Source: JAFAXD01 sp963833605 (GTDB taxonomy: Bacteria > Pseudomonadota > Alphaproteobacteria > Rhizobiales > Xanthobacteraceae). Taken from it: a stretch of 64,000 nt of DNA. Positions 47,859 to 56,780 of this stretch are shown piece after piece. Made by a program: the position numbers and the translations under genes. The stretch spans positions 1-64,000 of the forward strand of contig CAWHYZ010000011.1 in the NCBI GenBank assembly GCA_963833605.1, read 5' to 3'. Under the pieces are notes generated by a model, which searched no databases, had not been told where the DNA came from, and was given only the letters and a program-made list of their open reading frames with translations. Each line of letters begins with the position of its first letter. Position 1 is the first letter of the stretch.

Positions 47859-49502
47859 TCACTTCGTGTCACCCAGATATCCTCGCCAAAGCTCGGCGGG
47901 GATGTCCGTTTCGTCCCATATTCCGATGAGAATTCCGCGCCGCTCGACTCTGCCGCGCATGCTTCGGATCTGCTGTTCGGAGCGGGTCTGCCGCTGCGAA
48001 AGGCGCAAGCCCCATTGCGCGAGCGCGCCGGTGAGGCGCTCGCGTTCGGCCTCGCAGGCCGGATCGGTACCACGATCGTGAAGTTCGTGCGGGTCGCTGG
48101 CGAGATCAAACAGCATCGGCCGAAAGCCAATGGCGTGGATCAGTTTCCAGCGCTTGTCGGCAATCATGAATAACCGCGCGTCGCGCGGCGCAACTCCTAG
48201 GGCCTCGGCGGCCGGCTGGATCGAGTAGTCGTATTCGCTGATCGTGTACCGCCGCCAGTCCGCCGGCGCGGATCGGTGCAGCAGCGGAACGAGCGAGCGA
48301 CCCTCGAGCCGGTGCGATTGCTGCGCCGGGTCGGCGCCGAGCACGTCCAGAAAAGTCGGAGCGAGATCGATAGCTTCGACGAGTTCGCTGCACACGCTGC
48401 CACGGGTGTCGTGAGCCGTCGGATCGCAGATGATGAGCGGGATCTTCACCGACGGCTCATGGAAGAACTCCTTTTCACCCAGCCAGTGATCGCCCAGATA
48501 ATCGCCGTGATCGGAGGTGAATACGATCAACGTATTGTCGAACAGCGAGCGTTGTTCCAGAAACCGGAACAGCACGCCCATTTGGTCGTCGATCTGCTTG
48601 ATCAGCCCCATGTAGACCGGAACAACCTCGTTGCGCACCTCATCACGCGAAAAAACCTTGCTCACACGACTTGCCATGAATTCACGAAACACCGGGTGCG
48701 GGTTAGCGCGTTCGTCCTCTGAGCGCACCGGCGCAATTACGTCGGCGGCACTGTACATGTCGTTGTAGGGCGCCGGTGCGATGTAGGGCCAATGCGGCTT
48801 GATGTAGGAAAGATGCACGCACCAGGGCGCGTCACCGGCCTCGTCGATGAATTCCATGGCGCGGCGGGTCATGTAGGGCGTCTCGGAATCCTCCTCCTTC
48901 ACCCGCGCCGGCTTGCGGGCGTGACGCATGGCCCAGCCGGACGCAAGTTCATTGCCTTCGCCCGCTGCCGCATTGGCAAAATCGTGCCACGGATTCTCGC
49001 CCGGGTAGCCCTTGGCGTTGAGGTACTGATTGTAGCGCGGCTGTCGGCTTTCATAGCCTCCGTCGGGCCCGCGTGCGTGCAGGCCGTCGTCACGCTCGAA
49101 GAGGTCGAATCCGCATTCGGCGACCCGCACGCCGATGATCGAGCTCGGGTCAATGCCGAGCCGCTCCATGCCTTCGCGGTCGGCGACCATGTGGGTCTTG
49201 CCGACCAGCACGGTAGCAACGCCGAGCGGCCGCAGATAGTCGCCCATAGTGAGTTCGCCGACCTTGAGCGGGATGCCATTCCAGTTCGACCCGTGCGACT
49301 GCATGTAACGGCCGGTGTAGAAGCTCATGCGCGAGGGGCCGCAGATCGGCGACTGCACGTAGGCGCGGGTGAAACGCACGCCGCGCGCGGCAAGGCTATC
49401 GATATGCGGGGTTGCGAGCGTCGGGTGGCCGTAGCAGGACAGATAGTCCCAGCGCAGCTGGTCGCACATGATGAACAGGATGTTTTTGGCGCGCGCAGGC
49501 AC
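47859..49502 (-). CDS. Sulfatase-superfamily hydrolase, phosphonate monoester hydrolase-like
   Basis: This 547-residue protein has metal-binding ILFIMCDQLRWD and FTSDHGDYLGDH, and the formylglycine signature CGPSR (C-x-P-x-R) in SPICGPSRMSFYTGRY. The overall layout, lack of a signal peptide and the C-terminal ISEYDYSIQ and PMLFDLASDPHEL resemble phosphonate monoester/phosphodiester hydrolases. It probably acts in the cytoplasm. Start is GTG at 49502. A sulfate-ester substrate cannot be excluded. Confidence 0.85.
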   Translation of the reverse strand: MPARAKNILFIMCDQLRWDYLSCYGHPTLATPHIDSLAARGVRFTRAYVQSPICGPSRMSFYTGRYMQSHGSNWNGIPLKVGELTMGDYLRPLGVATVLVGKTHMVADREGMERLGIDPSSIIGVRVAECGFDLFERDDGLHARGPDGGYESRQPRYNQYLNAKGYPGENPWHDFANAAAGEGNELASGWAMRHARKPARVKEEDSETPYMTRRAMEFIDEAGDAPWCVHLSYIKPHWPYIAPAPYNDMYSAADVIAPVRSEDERANPHPVFREFMASRVSKVFSRDEVRNEVVPVYMGLIKQIDDQMGVLFRFLEQRSLFDNTLIVFTSDHGDYLGDHWLGEKEFFHEPSVKIPLIICDPTAHDTRGSVCSELVEAIDLAPTFLDVLGADPAQQSHRLEGRSLVPLLHRSAPADWRRYTISEYDYSIQPAAEALGVAPRDARLFMIADKRWKLIHAIGFRPMLFDLASDPHELHDRGTDPACEAERERLTGALAQWGLRLSQRQTRSEQQIRSMRGRVERRGILIGIWDETDIPAELWRGYLGDTK

Positions 49503-49565
49503 GGATTTGGTTTCCTTTCGTCACTTGCAAGGTCGGCCGCACTCAATCACACTATGCGGGTGTTG

Positions 49566-49702
49566 TCCCGTACCCCGATCGCGCGCTTGCCTGATACGAA
49601 CTTCGTAATCAAAGGGACCCGCGCAAGCTATGATTCTCGTACTGTTTTGGATTTGAAATTCCTATATGAGCTCGCCGCAACGATGTAGGAACTTCAAATC
49701 CA
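49566..49702. repeat. Composite palindromic intergenic repeat, copy 2
   Basis: This element has the same motif order as 22861-23010. A GTCCC...GGGAC hairpin contains GAACTTCGTA, and then a strong palindrome has arms at 49649-49664 (GGATTTGAAATTCCTA) and 49686-49701 (TAGGAACTTCAAATCC) with one mismatch. It lies between divergent genes. Confidence 0.75.
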
Positions 49703-49722
49703 TCGCATTGAGTGGATGACTG

Positions 49723-50229
49723 ATGCTCGAGCGTCGTGATCTCGAACCTCCGTTCTTCGCCCCGTTCGTGTCTTCGGTCATGCGGGTCGAGCCGGCGTGG
49801 ATTGATTACAACGGCCATCTCAACATGGCCTACTATAACGTGCTGTTCGATCGCGCCGTCGATGAAGCCTACGAACTGCTGGGCATCGGTGCCGACTACG
49901 TTCAACAGCGCCGGCACTCGCTCTACACAGCCGAGGTTCATCTGCGCTATCTGCTCGAGCTGCATGCCGGCGATCCGGTGCGGGTGACGTTCCAGCTGCT
50001 CGGCTACGACAAGAAGCGGCTGCATTATTTCGAGCAGTTGGTGCACGCGACCGAAGGCTTCCTCTCGGCCACATCGGAAAACCTCTCCATTCACGTCGAC
50101 ATGGACAGCAAGAAAAGTGCGGAGCTGCCCCAGAGCGTGCTCGACCGGCTGGAAAAGATGGCAGCGTCACACGCGAAGCTGCCGCGTCCGGAAGCGGCCG
50201 GGCGTAGCGTCGGAATGAAGAAGGGCTGA
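49723..50229 (+). CDS. Hotdog-fold acyl-CoA thioesterase
   Basis: This 168-residue protein has the 4HBT_2-type core: VEPAWIDYNGHLNMAYYNVL with catalytic-type Asp/Gly/His, then VDEAYELLGIG and LHYFEQLVHATEGFLSATSE. It hydrolyses acyl-CoA thioesters; related proteins include betainyl-CoA thioesterases. Substrate unknown. It stands alone upstream of the helicase gene. Confidence 0.85.
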   Translation: MLERRDLEPPFFAPFVSSVMRVEPAWIDYNGHLNMAYYNVLFDRAVDEAYELLGIGADYVQQRRHSLYTAEVHLRYLLELHAGDPVRVTFQLLGYDKKRLHYFEQLVHATEGFLSATSENLSIHVDMDSKKSAELPQSVLDRLEKMAASHAKLPRPEAAGRSVGMKKG

Positions 50230-50321
50230 CGCGGCGGTACCTTTTGCGTGTGCCCGCGCCCCTCGCAAATCGACGGCGCGAGTGCCATCTTGCAACCTGA
50301 GAGAATCAGGGAATTTCGCCG

Positions 50322-53045
50322 TTGAACGATCCGCACCAGCGTGCCACTGCGTCCGCACATGCCCCCGCCCCCGGCGGGATCGCGGCTCGTGCGCGTGCGG
50401 CCGGCGGCGCGCCTTATCTCGCGGGCCTCAACCCCGAGCAGCGTGAAGCGGTCGAAACGCTGGACGGCCCCGTCCTCGTGCTCGCCGGCGCCGGCACCGG
50501 CAAGACCCGCGTGCTCACGACGCGGATTGCGCATATCCTCAGCCTGGGGCGCGCCAAGCCTTCGGAAATCCTTGCGGTCACTTTCACCAACAAGGCGGCG
50601 CGCGAGATGAAAGCGCGGGTCGGCCAGATGGTCGGCCAGATCGTCGAAGGCATGCCATGGCTCGGCACCTTCCACTCGATCGGCGCCCGTATTCTGCGTC
50701 GCCATGCCGAGCTTGCCGAGCTCAAGCCCGATTTCACCATTCTCGACACCGACGACCAGATCCGACTGATCAAACAACTGATCGAGGCCGACAATATTGA
50801 CGAGAAACGCTGGCCGGCCCGCATCTTCGCGGCCATGCTCGACGGCTGGAAGAACCGCGGGTTGACGCCCGAGCAGGTGCCCGCCGGCGAGGCCGCGAGC
50901 TTTGCGAACGGGCGCGGGCTCCACCTTTACAGGGCTTATCAGGCGCGGCTCAAGGCCCTCAACGCCGCCGACTTCGGCGATCTGCTGATCGAGAACATCA
51001 GGATCTTCCGCGCACATCCGGGCGTGCTGCGCGACTATCAGGCGCGCTTCAAGTTCATCCTGGTGGACGAGTATCAGGACACCAACGTGGCGCAGTATCT
51101 GTGGCTGCGGCTGCTGGCGCAGCGGACGGTCACGAGTGGCGAGCTCGGCGGCCTCATCCTTCGAGACGCCGCGCTGCGCGCGGCTCCTCAGGATGAGGGG
51201 CAAGGTCGCGCTCCTCTGGCGTCGCACGAGGTGCCTACCGCAAGCACAACTCCCGACCCTCGCCCTGAGGAGCGCGGCGACACGCCGCGCGTCTCGAAGG
51301 GTGAGGCCGAGGCGCCCGCCCTCAAGAACATCTGCTGCGTCGGCGATGATGATCAATCGATCTACGGCTGGCGCGGTGCCGAGGTCGACAACATCCTTCG
51401 CTTCGAGCACGACTTTCCAGGCGCGCGCATCATCCGGCTCGAACGCAACTATCGCTCCACCGGTCATATCCTTGCCGCCGCCTCACACCTGATTGCCCAC
51501 AACGAGGGCCGCCTCGGCAAGACGCTGCGCACCGAAGACGAGGACGGCGAGAAGGTCAGCGTCACCTCGGCCTGGGATTCGGAGGAGGAAGCGCGCGCGA
51601 TCGGCGAGGAGATCGAGCAGCTGCAGCGGCACAACCACACGCTCAACGAAATCGCCATTCTGGTACGGGCCTCGTTTCAGATGCGCGAGTTCGAGGATCG
51701 CTTCGTCACCCTGGGCCTGCCCTATCGGGTGATCGGCGGTCCGCGCTTCTATGAGCGCGCCGAAATTCGGGACGCGCTCGCCTATCTGCGGCTCGTCAAC
51801 CAGCCGGCCGACGATCTTGCATTTGAGCGCATCGTGAACGTGCCCAAGCGTGGGCTCGGCGATGCGACCATCAAATTGCTGCACGATCATGCGCGCGTGG
51901 CTGGAATCCCGCTCCTGGAAGCGGCACGTGCCATCACCGCGACCGAAGAGCTCAAGCCCAAGCCGCGGGCGGCGCTGCGCGATCTCGTCGCCGCGCTCGA
52001 CCGCTGGCGTGCGCAGCGCGACGCAACTCCGCACAACGAACTCGCCGAAATCGTGCTCGACGAATCCGGTTACACCGAGATGTGGCAGAAAGAGCATTCC
52101 GCCGATGCGGCCGGTCGCCTGGAGAACCTCAAGGAGCTGGTGCGCTCCATGGAGGAGTTCGAGAACCTGCAGGGCTTCCTGGAGCATGTCGCGTTGGTGA
52201 TGGATGCGGACGGCGGCGCCGACGCGGACGCGGTGTCGATCATGACTTTGCATTCGGCCAAAGGGCTCGAGTTCGACGCCGTGTTCCTGCCGGGCTGGGA
52301 GGAAGGGCTCCTGCCGCATCAGCGCTCGCTCGACGAGCAGGGCCGCGCCGGCCTCGAGGAGGAACGCCGGCTCGCCCACGTCGGGCTCACGCGCGCACGC
52401 CGGCGCGCCAAGATCTATTTCGTCGCCAACCGGCGCATTCACGGGTCGTGGTCGTCCTCACTGCCCTCGCGCTTCATCGACGAACTGCCGGAGGCGAGCG
52501 TCGAGGTCACCGAATCCCAGGGCGGGTTCGGCGGCTTTTCGGCCTACGGCAACTATGGCTCGCGTTTCGACACCATGGAAACCTTCGGCTCGAGCTATCG
52601 CACGCCGGGCTGGCAGCGCGCACAGCGGCGCGGGCGCGGCAAGTTCGAGGAAGACGGCCAGGACACAGACTACGGCGAGCAGTCCTCGCCATTCGGTGTG
52701 CCGCGTTATGAGGACACGGACCAAGACGAGGCCGCGGCGGCGCGGGCGCGCCGGCTGGCCGAGGCGGTGCGCGTACGCGACCAGGCTGCTCGCCGCGGCG
52801 CGCAAGCTGCCCGCAGCGATCGAATCGGCGGCGGCTCGGCGCGCCGCGCCGCTCCCCTGACCATCGAGGGCGAACTCGTTGCAAAATCGACCGGAACAGT
52901 CTCGCCCTACACGGTCGGGGACCGGGTGTTCCACCTCAAATTCGGCAACGGCAACGTCACCCACGTGGAAGGCAACAAGCTCATCATCCAGTTCGACAAG
53001 GCGGGCGAGAAGCGGGTGCTGGATAGCTTCGTGGAACGGGTTTAG
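50322..53045 (+). CDS. UvrD/PcrA-family ATP-dependent DNA helicase with REP-encoded insert
   Basis: This 907-residue SF1 helicase acts in DNA repair. Walker A is AGAGTGKT (residues ~55-62), motif Ia FTNKAAREMK, motif II DEYQDTN (~249-255), motif III GDDDQSIYGWRGA (~342), motif V/VI MTLHSAKGLEFDAVFLPG and HVGLTRARR. The C-terminal Tudor-like domain is YTVGDRVFHLKFGNGNVTHV. Between motifs II and III about 65 extra residues (~269-333) interrupt the usual LLAQR-KNICCVG junction. These are encoded by two REP-like palindromes and stay in frame. Start is TTG at 50322 with AGGGA upstream. Confidence 0.92.
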   Translation: MNDPHQRATASAHAPAPGGIAARARAAGGAPYLAGLNPEQREAVETLDGPVLVLAGAGTGKTRVLTTRIAHILSLGRAKPSEILAVTFTNKAAREMKARVGQMVGQIVEGMPWLGTFHSIGARILRRHAELAELKPDFTILDTDDQIRLIKQLIEADNIDEKRWPARIFAAMLDGWKNRGLTPEQVPAGEAASFANGRGLHLYRAYQARLKALNAADFGDLLIENIRIFRAHPGVLRDYQARFKFILVDEYQDTNVAQYLWLRLLAQRTVTSGELGGLILRDAALRAAPQDEGQGRAPLASHEVPTASTTPDPRPEERGDTPRVSKGEAEAPALKNICCVGDDDQSIYGWRGAEVDNILRFEHDFPGARIIRLERNYRSTGHILAAASHLIAHNEGRLGKTLRTEDEDGEKVSVTSAWDSEEEARAIGEEIEQLQRHNHTLNEIAILVRASFQMREFEDRFVTLGLPYRVIGGPRFYERAEIRDALAYLRLVNQPADDLAFERIVNVPKRGLGDATIKLLHDHARVAGIPLLEAARAITATEELKPKPRAALRDLVAALDRWRAQRDATPHNELAEIVLDESGYTEMWQKEHSADAAGRLENLKELVRSMEEFENLQGFLEHVALVMDADGGADADAVSIMTLHSAKGLEFDAVFLPGWEEGLLPHQRSLDEQGRAGLEEERRLAHVGLTRARRRAKIYFVANRRIHGSWSSSLPSRFIDELPEASVEVTESQGGFGGFSAYGNYGSRFDTMETFGSSYRTPGWQRAQRRGRGKFEEDGQDTDYGEQSSPFGVPRYEDTDQDEAAAARARRLAEAVRVRDQAARRGAQAARSDRIGGGSARRAAPLTIEGELVAKSTGTVSPYTVGDRVFHLKFGNGNVTHVEGNKLIIQFDKAGEKRVLDSFVERV
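51152..51306. repeat. Pair of REP-like palindromes inside the helicase gene
   Basis: First palindrome: CCTCATCCT 51152-51160 with AGGATGAGG 51190-51198, inner stem GCCGCGC 51168-51174 with GCGCGGC 51178-51184. Second: CCTCGCCCT 51258-51266 with AGGGTGAGG 51298-51306, inner stem GCGCGGC 51272-51278 with GCCGCGC 51284-51290. Both carry the GAGAC/CTC-type flanks of intergenic REP elements of Bradyrhizobium relatives. They are in opposite orientation, and the reading frame stays open through both. Confidence 0.85.
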
Positions 53046-53090
53046 CGATCAGCGCCCGAAGCCATGCGTTCGACGCATGAAAATCGCCTC

Positions 53091-53241
53091 CATGGATGAC
53101 AAAACACCCTTCATTGATGACGAAATGACCTCCATGGATGACGGATTCCGGACCATGGATGACAATTTTGAGGATTTCTGTCATCCATGTACAATGCGTT
53201 GATATATCAATCTTTTTCCCGTCGAACGCAGCATGGATGAC
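53091..53241 (+). repeat. 21-bp-phased array of CATGGATGAC motifs
   Basis: CATGGATGAC (one copy CATTGATGAC) starts at 53091, 53112, 53133 and 53154, exactly 21 bases apart, with variable spacers. An inverted copy is at 53180-53189 and another direct copy at 53232-53241. The fourth and inverted copies form a perfect dyad with 11-base arms (53154-53164 and 53179-53189). It lies between the helicase gene and a ParB-like gene. The spacing of two helical turns suggests binding sites on one face of the DNA; a 41-residue frame at 53077-53202 reading the repeats is the alternative. Confidence 0.75.
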
Positions 53242-53393
53242 AGAATCGGGGAGAGATGACCTCGAAAGGTGCTTTTTGCATGCACGGAGCGCATGGGACA
53301 GCGAAGGGACCGCGCCCCCCTGTCGTGGGGTGGGCATTCCTACGGCGAGGGCTTGCAAGCCCCTTTTCCCTCCGTGCTAGGCTTGCTGTCGCC

Positions 53394-53642
53394 ATGCTCA
53401 AGCGCGAGACGTTTCCGATCGACAACATATACGTGCCGACCAAACGCCGCACGACGCTCAAGCCCGAGCATGTGCGCGAGATCGCCGAGAGCATGCTGGC
53501 GGTCGGGCAGCAGACCCCGATCCTGGTGCGCCAGGACGGAGCCCGCTACGTGCTAGTCGAGGGCTTGCATCGGCTCGAGGCCGCTCGCGCGCTCGGGGAA
53601 ACGACGATCTTCGGCTATCTGGTGCAGGCGGCGAAGCACTAG
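53394..53642 (+). CDS. Small ParB N-terminal-like protein
   Basis: This 82-residue protein consists of a single ParB/sulfiredoxin-like domain: FPIDNIYVPTKRRTTLKPEH, VGQQTPILVRQDGARYVLVE and GLHRLEAARALGE (the GxHRLEA motif that in ParB binds CTP). There is no helix-turn-helix or dimerisation domain. It is probably an accessory protein; role in segregation is not implied. Confidence 0.8.
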   Translation: MLKRETFPIDNIYVPTKRRTTLKPEHVREIAESMLAVGQQTPILVRQDGARYVLVEGLHRLEAARALGETTIFGYLVQAAKH

Positions 53643-53786
53643 CTACGGCGCACGCGGGGCGGGGCGCATCGCCATTGCGGAATTGTGAACAGACCCACGC
53701 TGGCTATTTCCGCTGACTTAATCCTTATGGTGCCGTCGGGTCGGGGTGCGCTCCGCGGTTCTCGCGGCAACACGGGCGTTCGCCTC

Positions 53787-54419
53787 ATGCGTCTCCCCAT
53801 CCGCCTTGCCACTCCTTTTTTGGCGCTCACCTTTGGCCTTGTGACGCCCGCCATCGCCTTAGCATCGATCTTGATTACTGTCGACAAATCGACCCAGCGC
53901 ATGACCGTCACAGTCGACGGCGCGCAGCGTTTTGTTTGGCCGGTCTCGACCGGCCGCAGCGGGTTTGTCACGCCGTCGGGAAATTACACGGCGTTCCGGA
54001 TGGAAGCCGAACACTATTCCAAGGAATTCGACGATGCCCCGATGCCGCACTCGATCTTCTTCAGCAAGGTCGGCCATGCGATCCACGGCACGATGGAGGC
54101 GCGACGCCTGGGCTCGGCGGCTTCGCACGGGTGTGTGCGGCTCTCGACCGCGAACGCCGCCAAGCTTTACGCGCTGGTGCAGCAACAAGGTTTGCCCAAC
54201 ACCAAGGTCGTGATCACCGGCACCAATCCACCAAGCGCGCCAGCGGTGGCGCGACGCCGCGCCCCAGTCGAGACCGACGAGAGCGCCCCGATGGCCTATG
54301 CGGGGCAGGCGCAATCCCGGCCACGCGGCGCGTACCCGCAGCCCGCACCGCCTCCGGGCTATCCGCCCTATCCTCAGGCGCCGACACTGGGCGGATTCCC
54401 GCTGTTCGGCAGGAATTGA
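53787..54419 (+). CDS. L,D-transpeptidase (YkuD domain)
   Basis: This 210-residue secreted enzyme has signal peptide ATPFLALTFGLVTPAIALA. The YkuD domain contains HGTMEARRLGSAASHGCVRL, with the catalytic His and Cys in SHGCVR. A Pro-rich tail (PQPAPPPGYPPYPQAP) follows. It cross-links peptidoglycan or attaches proteins to it. ATG 53787 begins the signal peptide; an upstream start at 53685 is less likely. Confidence 0.88.
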   Translation: MRLPIRLATPFLALTFGLVTPAIALASILITVDKSTQRMTVTVDGAQRFVWPVSTGRSGFVTPSGNYTAFRMEAEHYSKEFDDAPMPHSIFFSKVGHAIHGTMEARRLGSAASHGCVRLSTANAAKLYALVQQQGLPNTKVVITGTNPPSAPAVARRRAPVETDESAPMAYAGQAQSRPRGAYPQPAPPPGYPPYPQAPTLGGFPLFGRN

Positions 54420-54559
54420 GCGGCTCTGTAGTCCAAACCGAGGGCAAGCGAATTCCGGGACAGCATGGCTACCTCGATCACGCTATGCTTCATCGGGGCG
54501 ATGAACCTGGGCAAGTCTCTCTCTCGCGCCACAACAGCGGCAATTCGGGAGAACTATCC

Positions 54560-55008
54560 ATGTCGGTACGCAATCACGCATTCACAGCCGCTGTCATGGT
54601 CGGCACGGGCGCGGCCCTGCTGATGACGATCACCGCCCAAGCCGAGCTCCTCACCCACAAGGACCTCACGCTGGCGGTGGCCAAGACCATCGCCGAGACC
54701 GCGATTTCGGACTGCAAGGCGAAGGGCTACGCCGTGTCGGCGGTGGTGGTCGACCGGGCCGGGGACACGCTGGTGGCGATGCGCGGCGACGACGCGAACC
54801 CGCACAGCTTTCGACCGCGGCCTACGCCAAGCGCTTTGCCGACAACGACCCGACCGTGCGCCAGCAGGTGACCCTGCCGAATGTGATCGCAATTGCGATC
54901 AAGGTTGGCAACGAGGTCATCGGTGGGGTCGGCTTGTCGGGCTCGCCCGGCGTCGACGAACCGTGCGTGCAGGCCGGGATCGACAAAGTGGCAAATGAAC
55001 TCAAATGA
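54560..55008 (+). pseudogene. GlcG/HbpS-family secreted protein, frameshifted and with internal deletions
   Basis: ATG 54560, after GGGAG, opens a signal peptide and the heme-degrading GlcG/HbpS-like start (ELLTHKDLTLAVAKTIAE, VDRAGDTLVAMRGDDANPH). The frame then breaks at about 54808. The rest continues in another frame as STAAYAKRFADNDPTVRQQV and GNEVIGGVGLSGSPGVDEPC to a stop at 55008. Compared with the family, the segment after NPH and a GGLP-like loop before IKVGN are missing. Confidence 0.72.
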
Positions 55009-55141
55009 CGCGGACAATCATTACCGCGTTGACGGCCGTGGCAGTCCAGCGGCCGTTGAAGTGATCCTGATCCCCGCCCCCGCGGGATCGCAAATGACGT
55101 TGCTCTCCCACTCTTGCGGAATAGTCCGCCCGAACGGGTAA

Positions 55142-55163
55142 CCCCTCCCCGTTCGGGGAGGGG
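55142..55163. terminator. Strong GC hairpin between convergent genes
   Basis: CCCCTCCCC 55142-55150 and GGGGAGGGG 55155-55163 form a perfect nine-base stem with a four-base loop. It lies between the 3' ends of the GlcG-like relic and the minus-strand gene ending at 55230. There is no T run, so it is a terminator-like or REP-like hairpin. Confidence 0.45.
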
Positions 55164-55229
55164 ACGTGCCTACGGCACAACCTGCGCGCTACAACCTGTC
55201 AGCACACGGCTTTGATTGTACGAACGACG

Positions 55230-55640
55230 TCAGGCGACCACTTCCACTCGTTTCTGCTCTTGCGCTTCCGCGTCGCTGCGCGGTTGAGCCGGCAATTGGA
55301 GCACGGTGGCGCGCTGGCCCGGGACGAGGCGTGTCAACAGAACGATGCGGCCGTCCGGGAATTCCAGCGCATCATGGTGCATGTGCTGCTGGTCCTTGTT
55401 GACCTGACGGAAGCGTGCCACGCGCGAACCATGCGTGGTCACTTCGTCGGTTGGGAAGTTGTCGGTTCGAACATCCTCGTCGAACGCGATTTCCGTGCCG
55501 GGAAGCACGCAAACAGCCACATTGGGCTCACCAACTCCTGCAAACCCGCGGCTGATCGAATTGTGGAACCTCGTCGACACAAGCTTATCGCCTACCTGTG
55601 CCGGTCGCGATGCAATGTGCATCAGACTGTAGTCGCACAT
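55230..55640 (-). CDS. Conserved hypothetical protein
   Basis: This 136-residue protein begins MCDYSLMHIASRPAQVGDKL, followed by NVAVCVLPGTEIAFDEDV and FPDGRIVLLTRLVPGQRATV. It resembles a family common in Bradyrhizobium and relatives with no assigned function. Start ATG 55640 has AGAGGAG upstream. No signal peptide or membrane segment is visible, so it is probably cytoplasmic. Confidence 0.75.
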   Translation of the reverse strand: MCDYSLMHIASRPAQVGDKLVSTRFHNSISRGFAGVGEPNVAVCVLPGTEIAFDEDVRTDNFPTDEVTTHGSRVARFRQVNKDQQHMHHDALEFPDGRIVLLTRLVPGQRATVLQLPAQPRSDAEAQEQKRVEVVA

Positions 55641-56069
55641 GGAGTGTCTCCTCTGCTGCGGCCAACGCGGCCGCCTGGGTTCTCAACGAAGTTTGCGGCG
55701 TGGCAGTTCCAAGCGATCGACACCGTCCAGCCTAGCGAGAACCGCCGGCGACGCGTAATCTTCGCACCATCTTACTTCGCGCCGGCATTGAAGGCCGGTC
55801 GTATGCGGAGTGCCACACCCGCAGTTTCGCATCATGCACCTGATTCGGGCTTTCCTGTGAGCAGCGACGCGCAATTTCCCTATCAATCCGCCGTGAGGCT
55901 CCTTTCGCAACGCAGCTAATCTCGTCAAAACGCGCAGTCTGGCCCGTGCCGTTTGGTGGACGCGGCACAGCCAAAGCGCGTAGTCTCCTGTCCGCCATCG
56001 CGGTGCGGGGACCAATCTCCGCAGTGATCCGGTTCAATTCAATCACAACAGCACGACAGGGAGGACGAT
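55641..56069. other. Intergenic between divergent genes
   Basis: This 429-base gap holds the promoters of the genes starting at 55640 (minus) and 56070 (plus). No gene, RNA or repeat is recognised. Confidence 0.45.
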
Positions 56070-56684
56070 ATGCCTGACAAGACGAAGCGCCTGCTCGGCG
56101 CGATGGGCTTTGCGCTTGCGTTCGCCATCTCCGCCGCCAACGCGCAGGATACCGTTCGAGTGCGCGGCACCGTCGAGCGGGTCGACGGCCCAATTTACGT
56201 CGTCAAATCGCGCGACGGCAGCGAACTCAAAATCACGCTTGCCGAGAACGCTGGTGTCACCGCAGTGATCAAAGCGGCGCTCGCCGACGTAAAGCCCGGC
56301 ACGTTTGTCGGCGTCGCCAGCATGCCGCAGGCTGACGGAGGCCAGCGCGCGCTCGAAGTTCTCATTTTCCCGGAGGCGATGCGCGGCACTGGGGAAGGCC
56401 ACTACGCGTGGGATCTGCGGCCGCAGAGTATGATGACCAATGCCAACGTCGAGCAGACCGTGACCGGGGTCGACGGACCGACGCTGACGCTGAAGTACAA
56501 GGACGGCGAGAAGAAGATCGTCGTACCGCCGGATGCGCCCATCGTTGCGTTTGCCCCCGGTGACAAGGCTGAACTCAAACCGGGAGCCAAGATCTTCATC
56601 GCGGCCGCCAAGAAGCAGCCCGACGGATCGTTGCAGGCCGCCCGCATTGCTTACGGCAAGGATGGCCTCACGCCGCCAATGTGA
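56070..56684 (+). CDS. Hypothetical secreted protein with OB-like repeats
   Basis: This 204-residue protein has a signal peptide (GAMGFALAFAISAANAQ). Two similar beta-rich halves follow: VRVRGTVERVDGPIYVVKSR and VEQTVTGVDGPTLTLKYKDG, each followed by a charged strand. The pattern resembles DUF5666-type beta-barrel domains. ATG 56070 has GGGAGG upstream. Function unknown; probably periplasmic. Confidence 0.72.
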   Translation: MPDKTKRLLGAMGFALAFAISAANAQDTVRVRGTVERVDGPIYVVKSRDGSELKITLAENAGVTAVIKAALADVKPGTFVGVASMPQADGGQRALEVLIFPEAMRGTGEGHYAWDLRPQSMMTNANVEQTVTGVDGPTLTLKYKDGEKKIVVPPDAPIVAFAPGDKAELKPGAKIFIAAAKKQPDGSLQAARIAYGKDGLTPPM

Positions 56685-56780
56685 TCCCATCGTTGAGATG
56701 AAAGGGCCGGCTGGCAGAAACCCGCCAGACCGTTTCTTACCGGCGGATTGATGACCCGTTCAAAACAAGGAGAGGGCGCC

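Noticed and set aside
51483..52442. 319-residue minus-strand ORF
   Set aside because: Antisense frame of the helicase gene.
53077..53202. 41-residue peptide reading the 21-bp repeats
   Set aside because: The 21-bp period keeps both strands open, so an open frame is expected; no ribosome-binding site is visible. Kept as an alternative in the repeat entry only.
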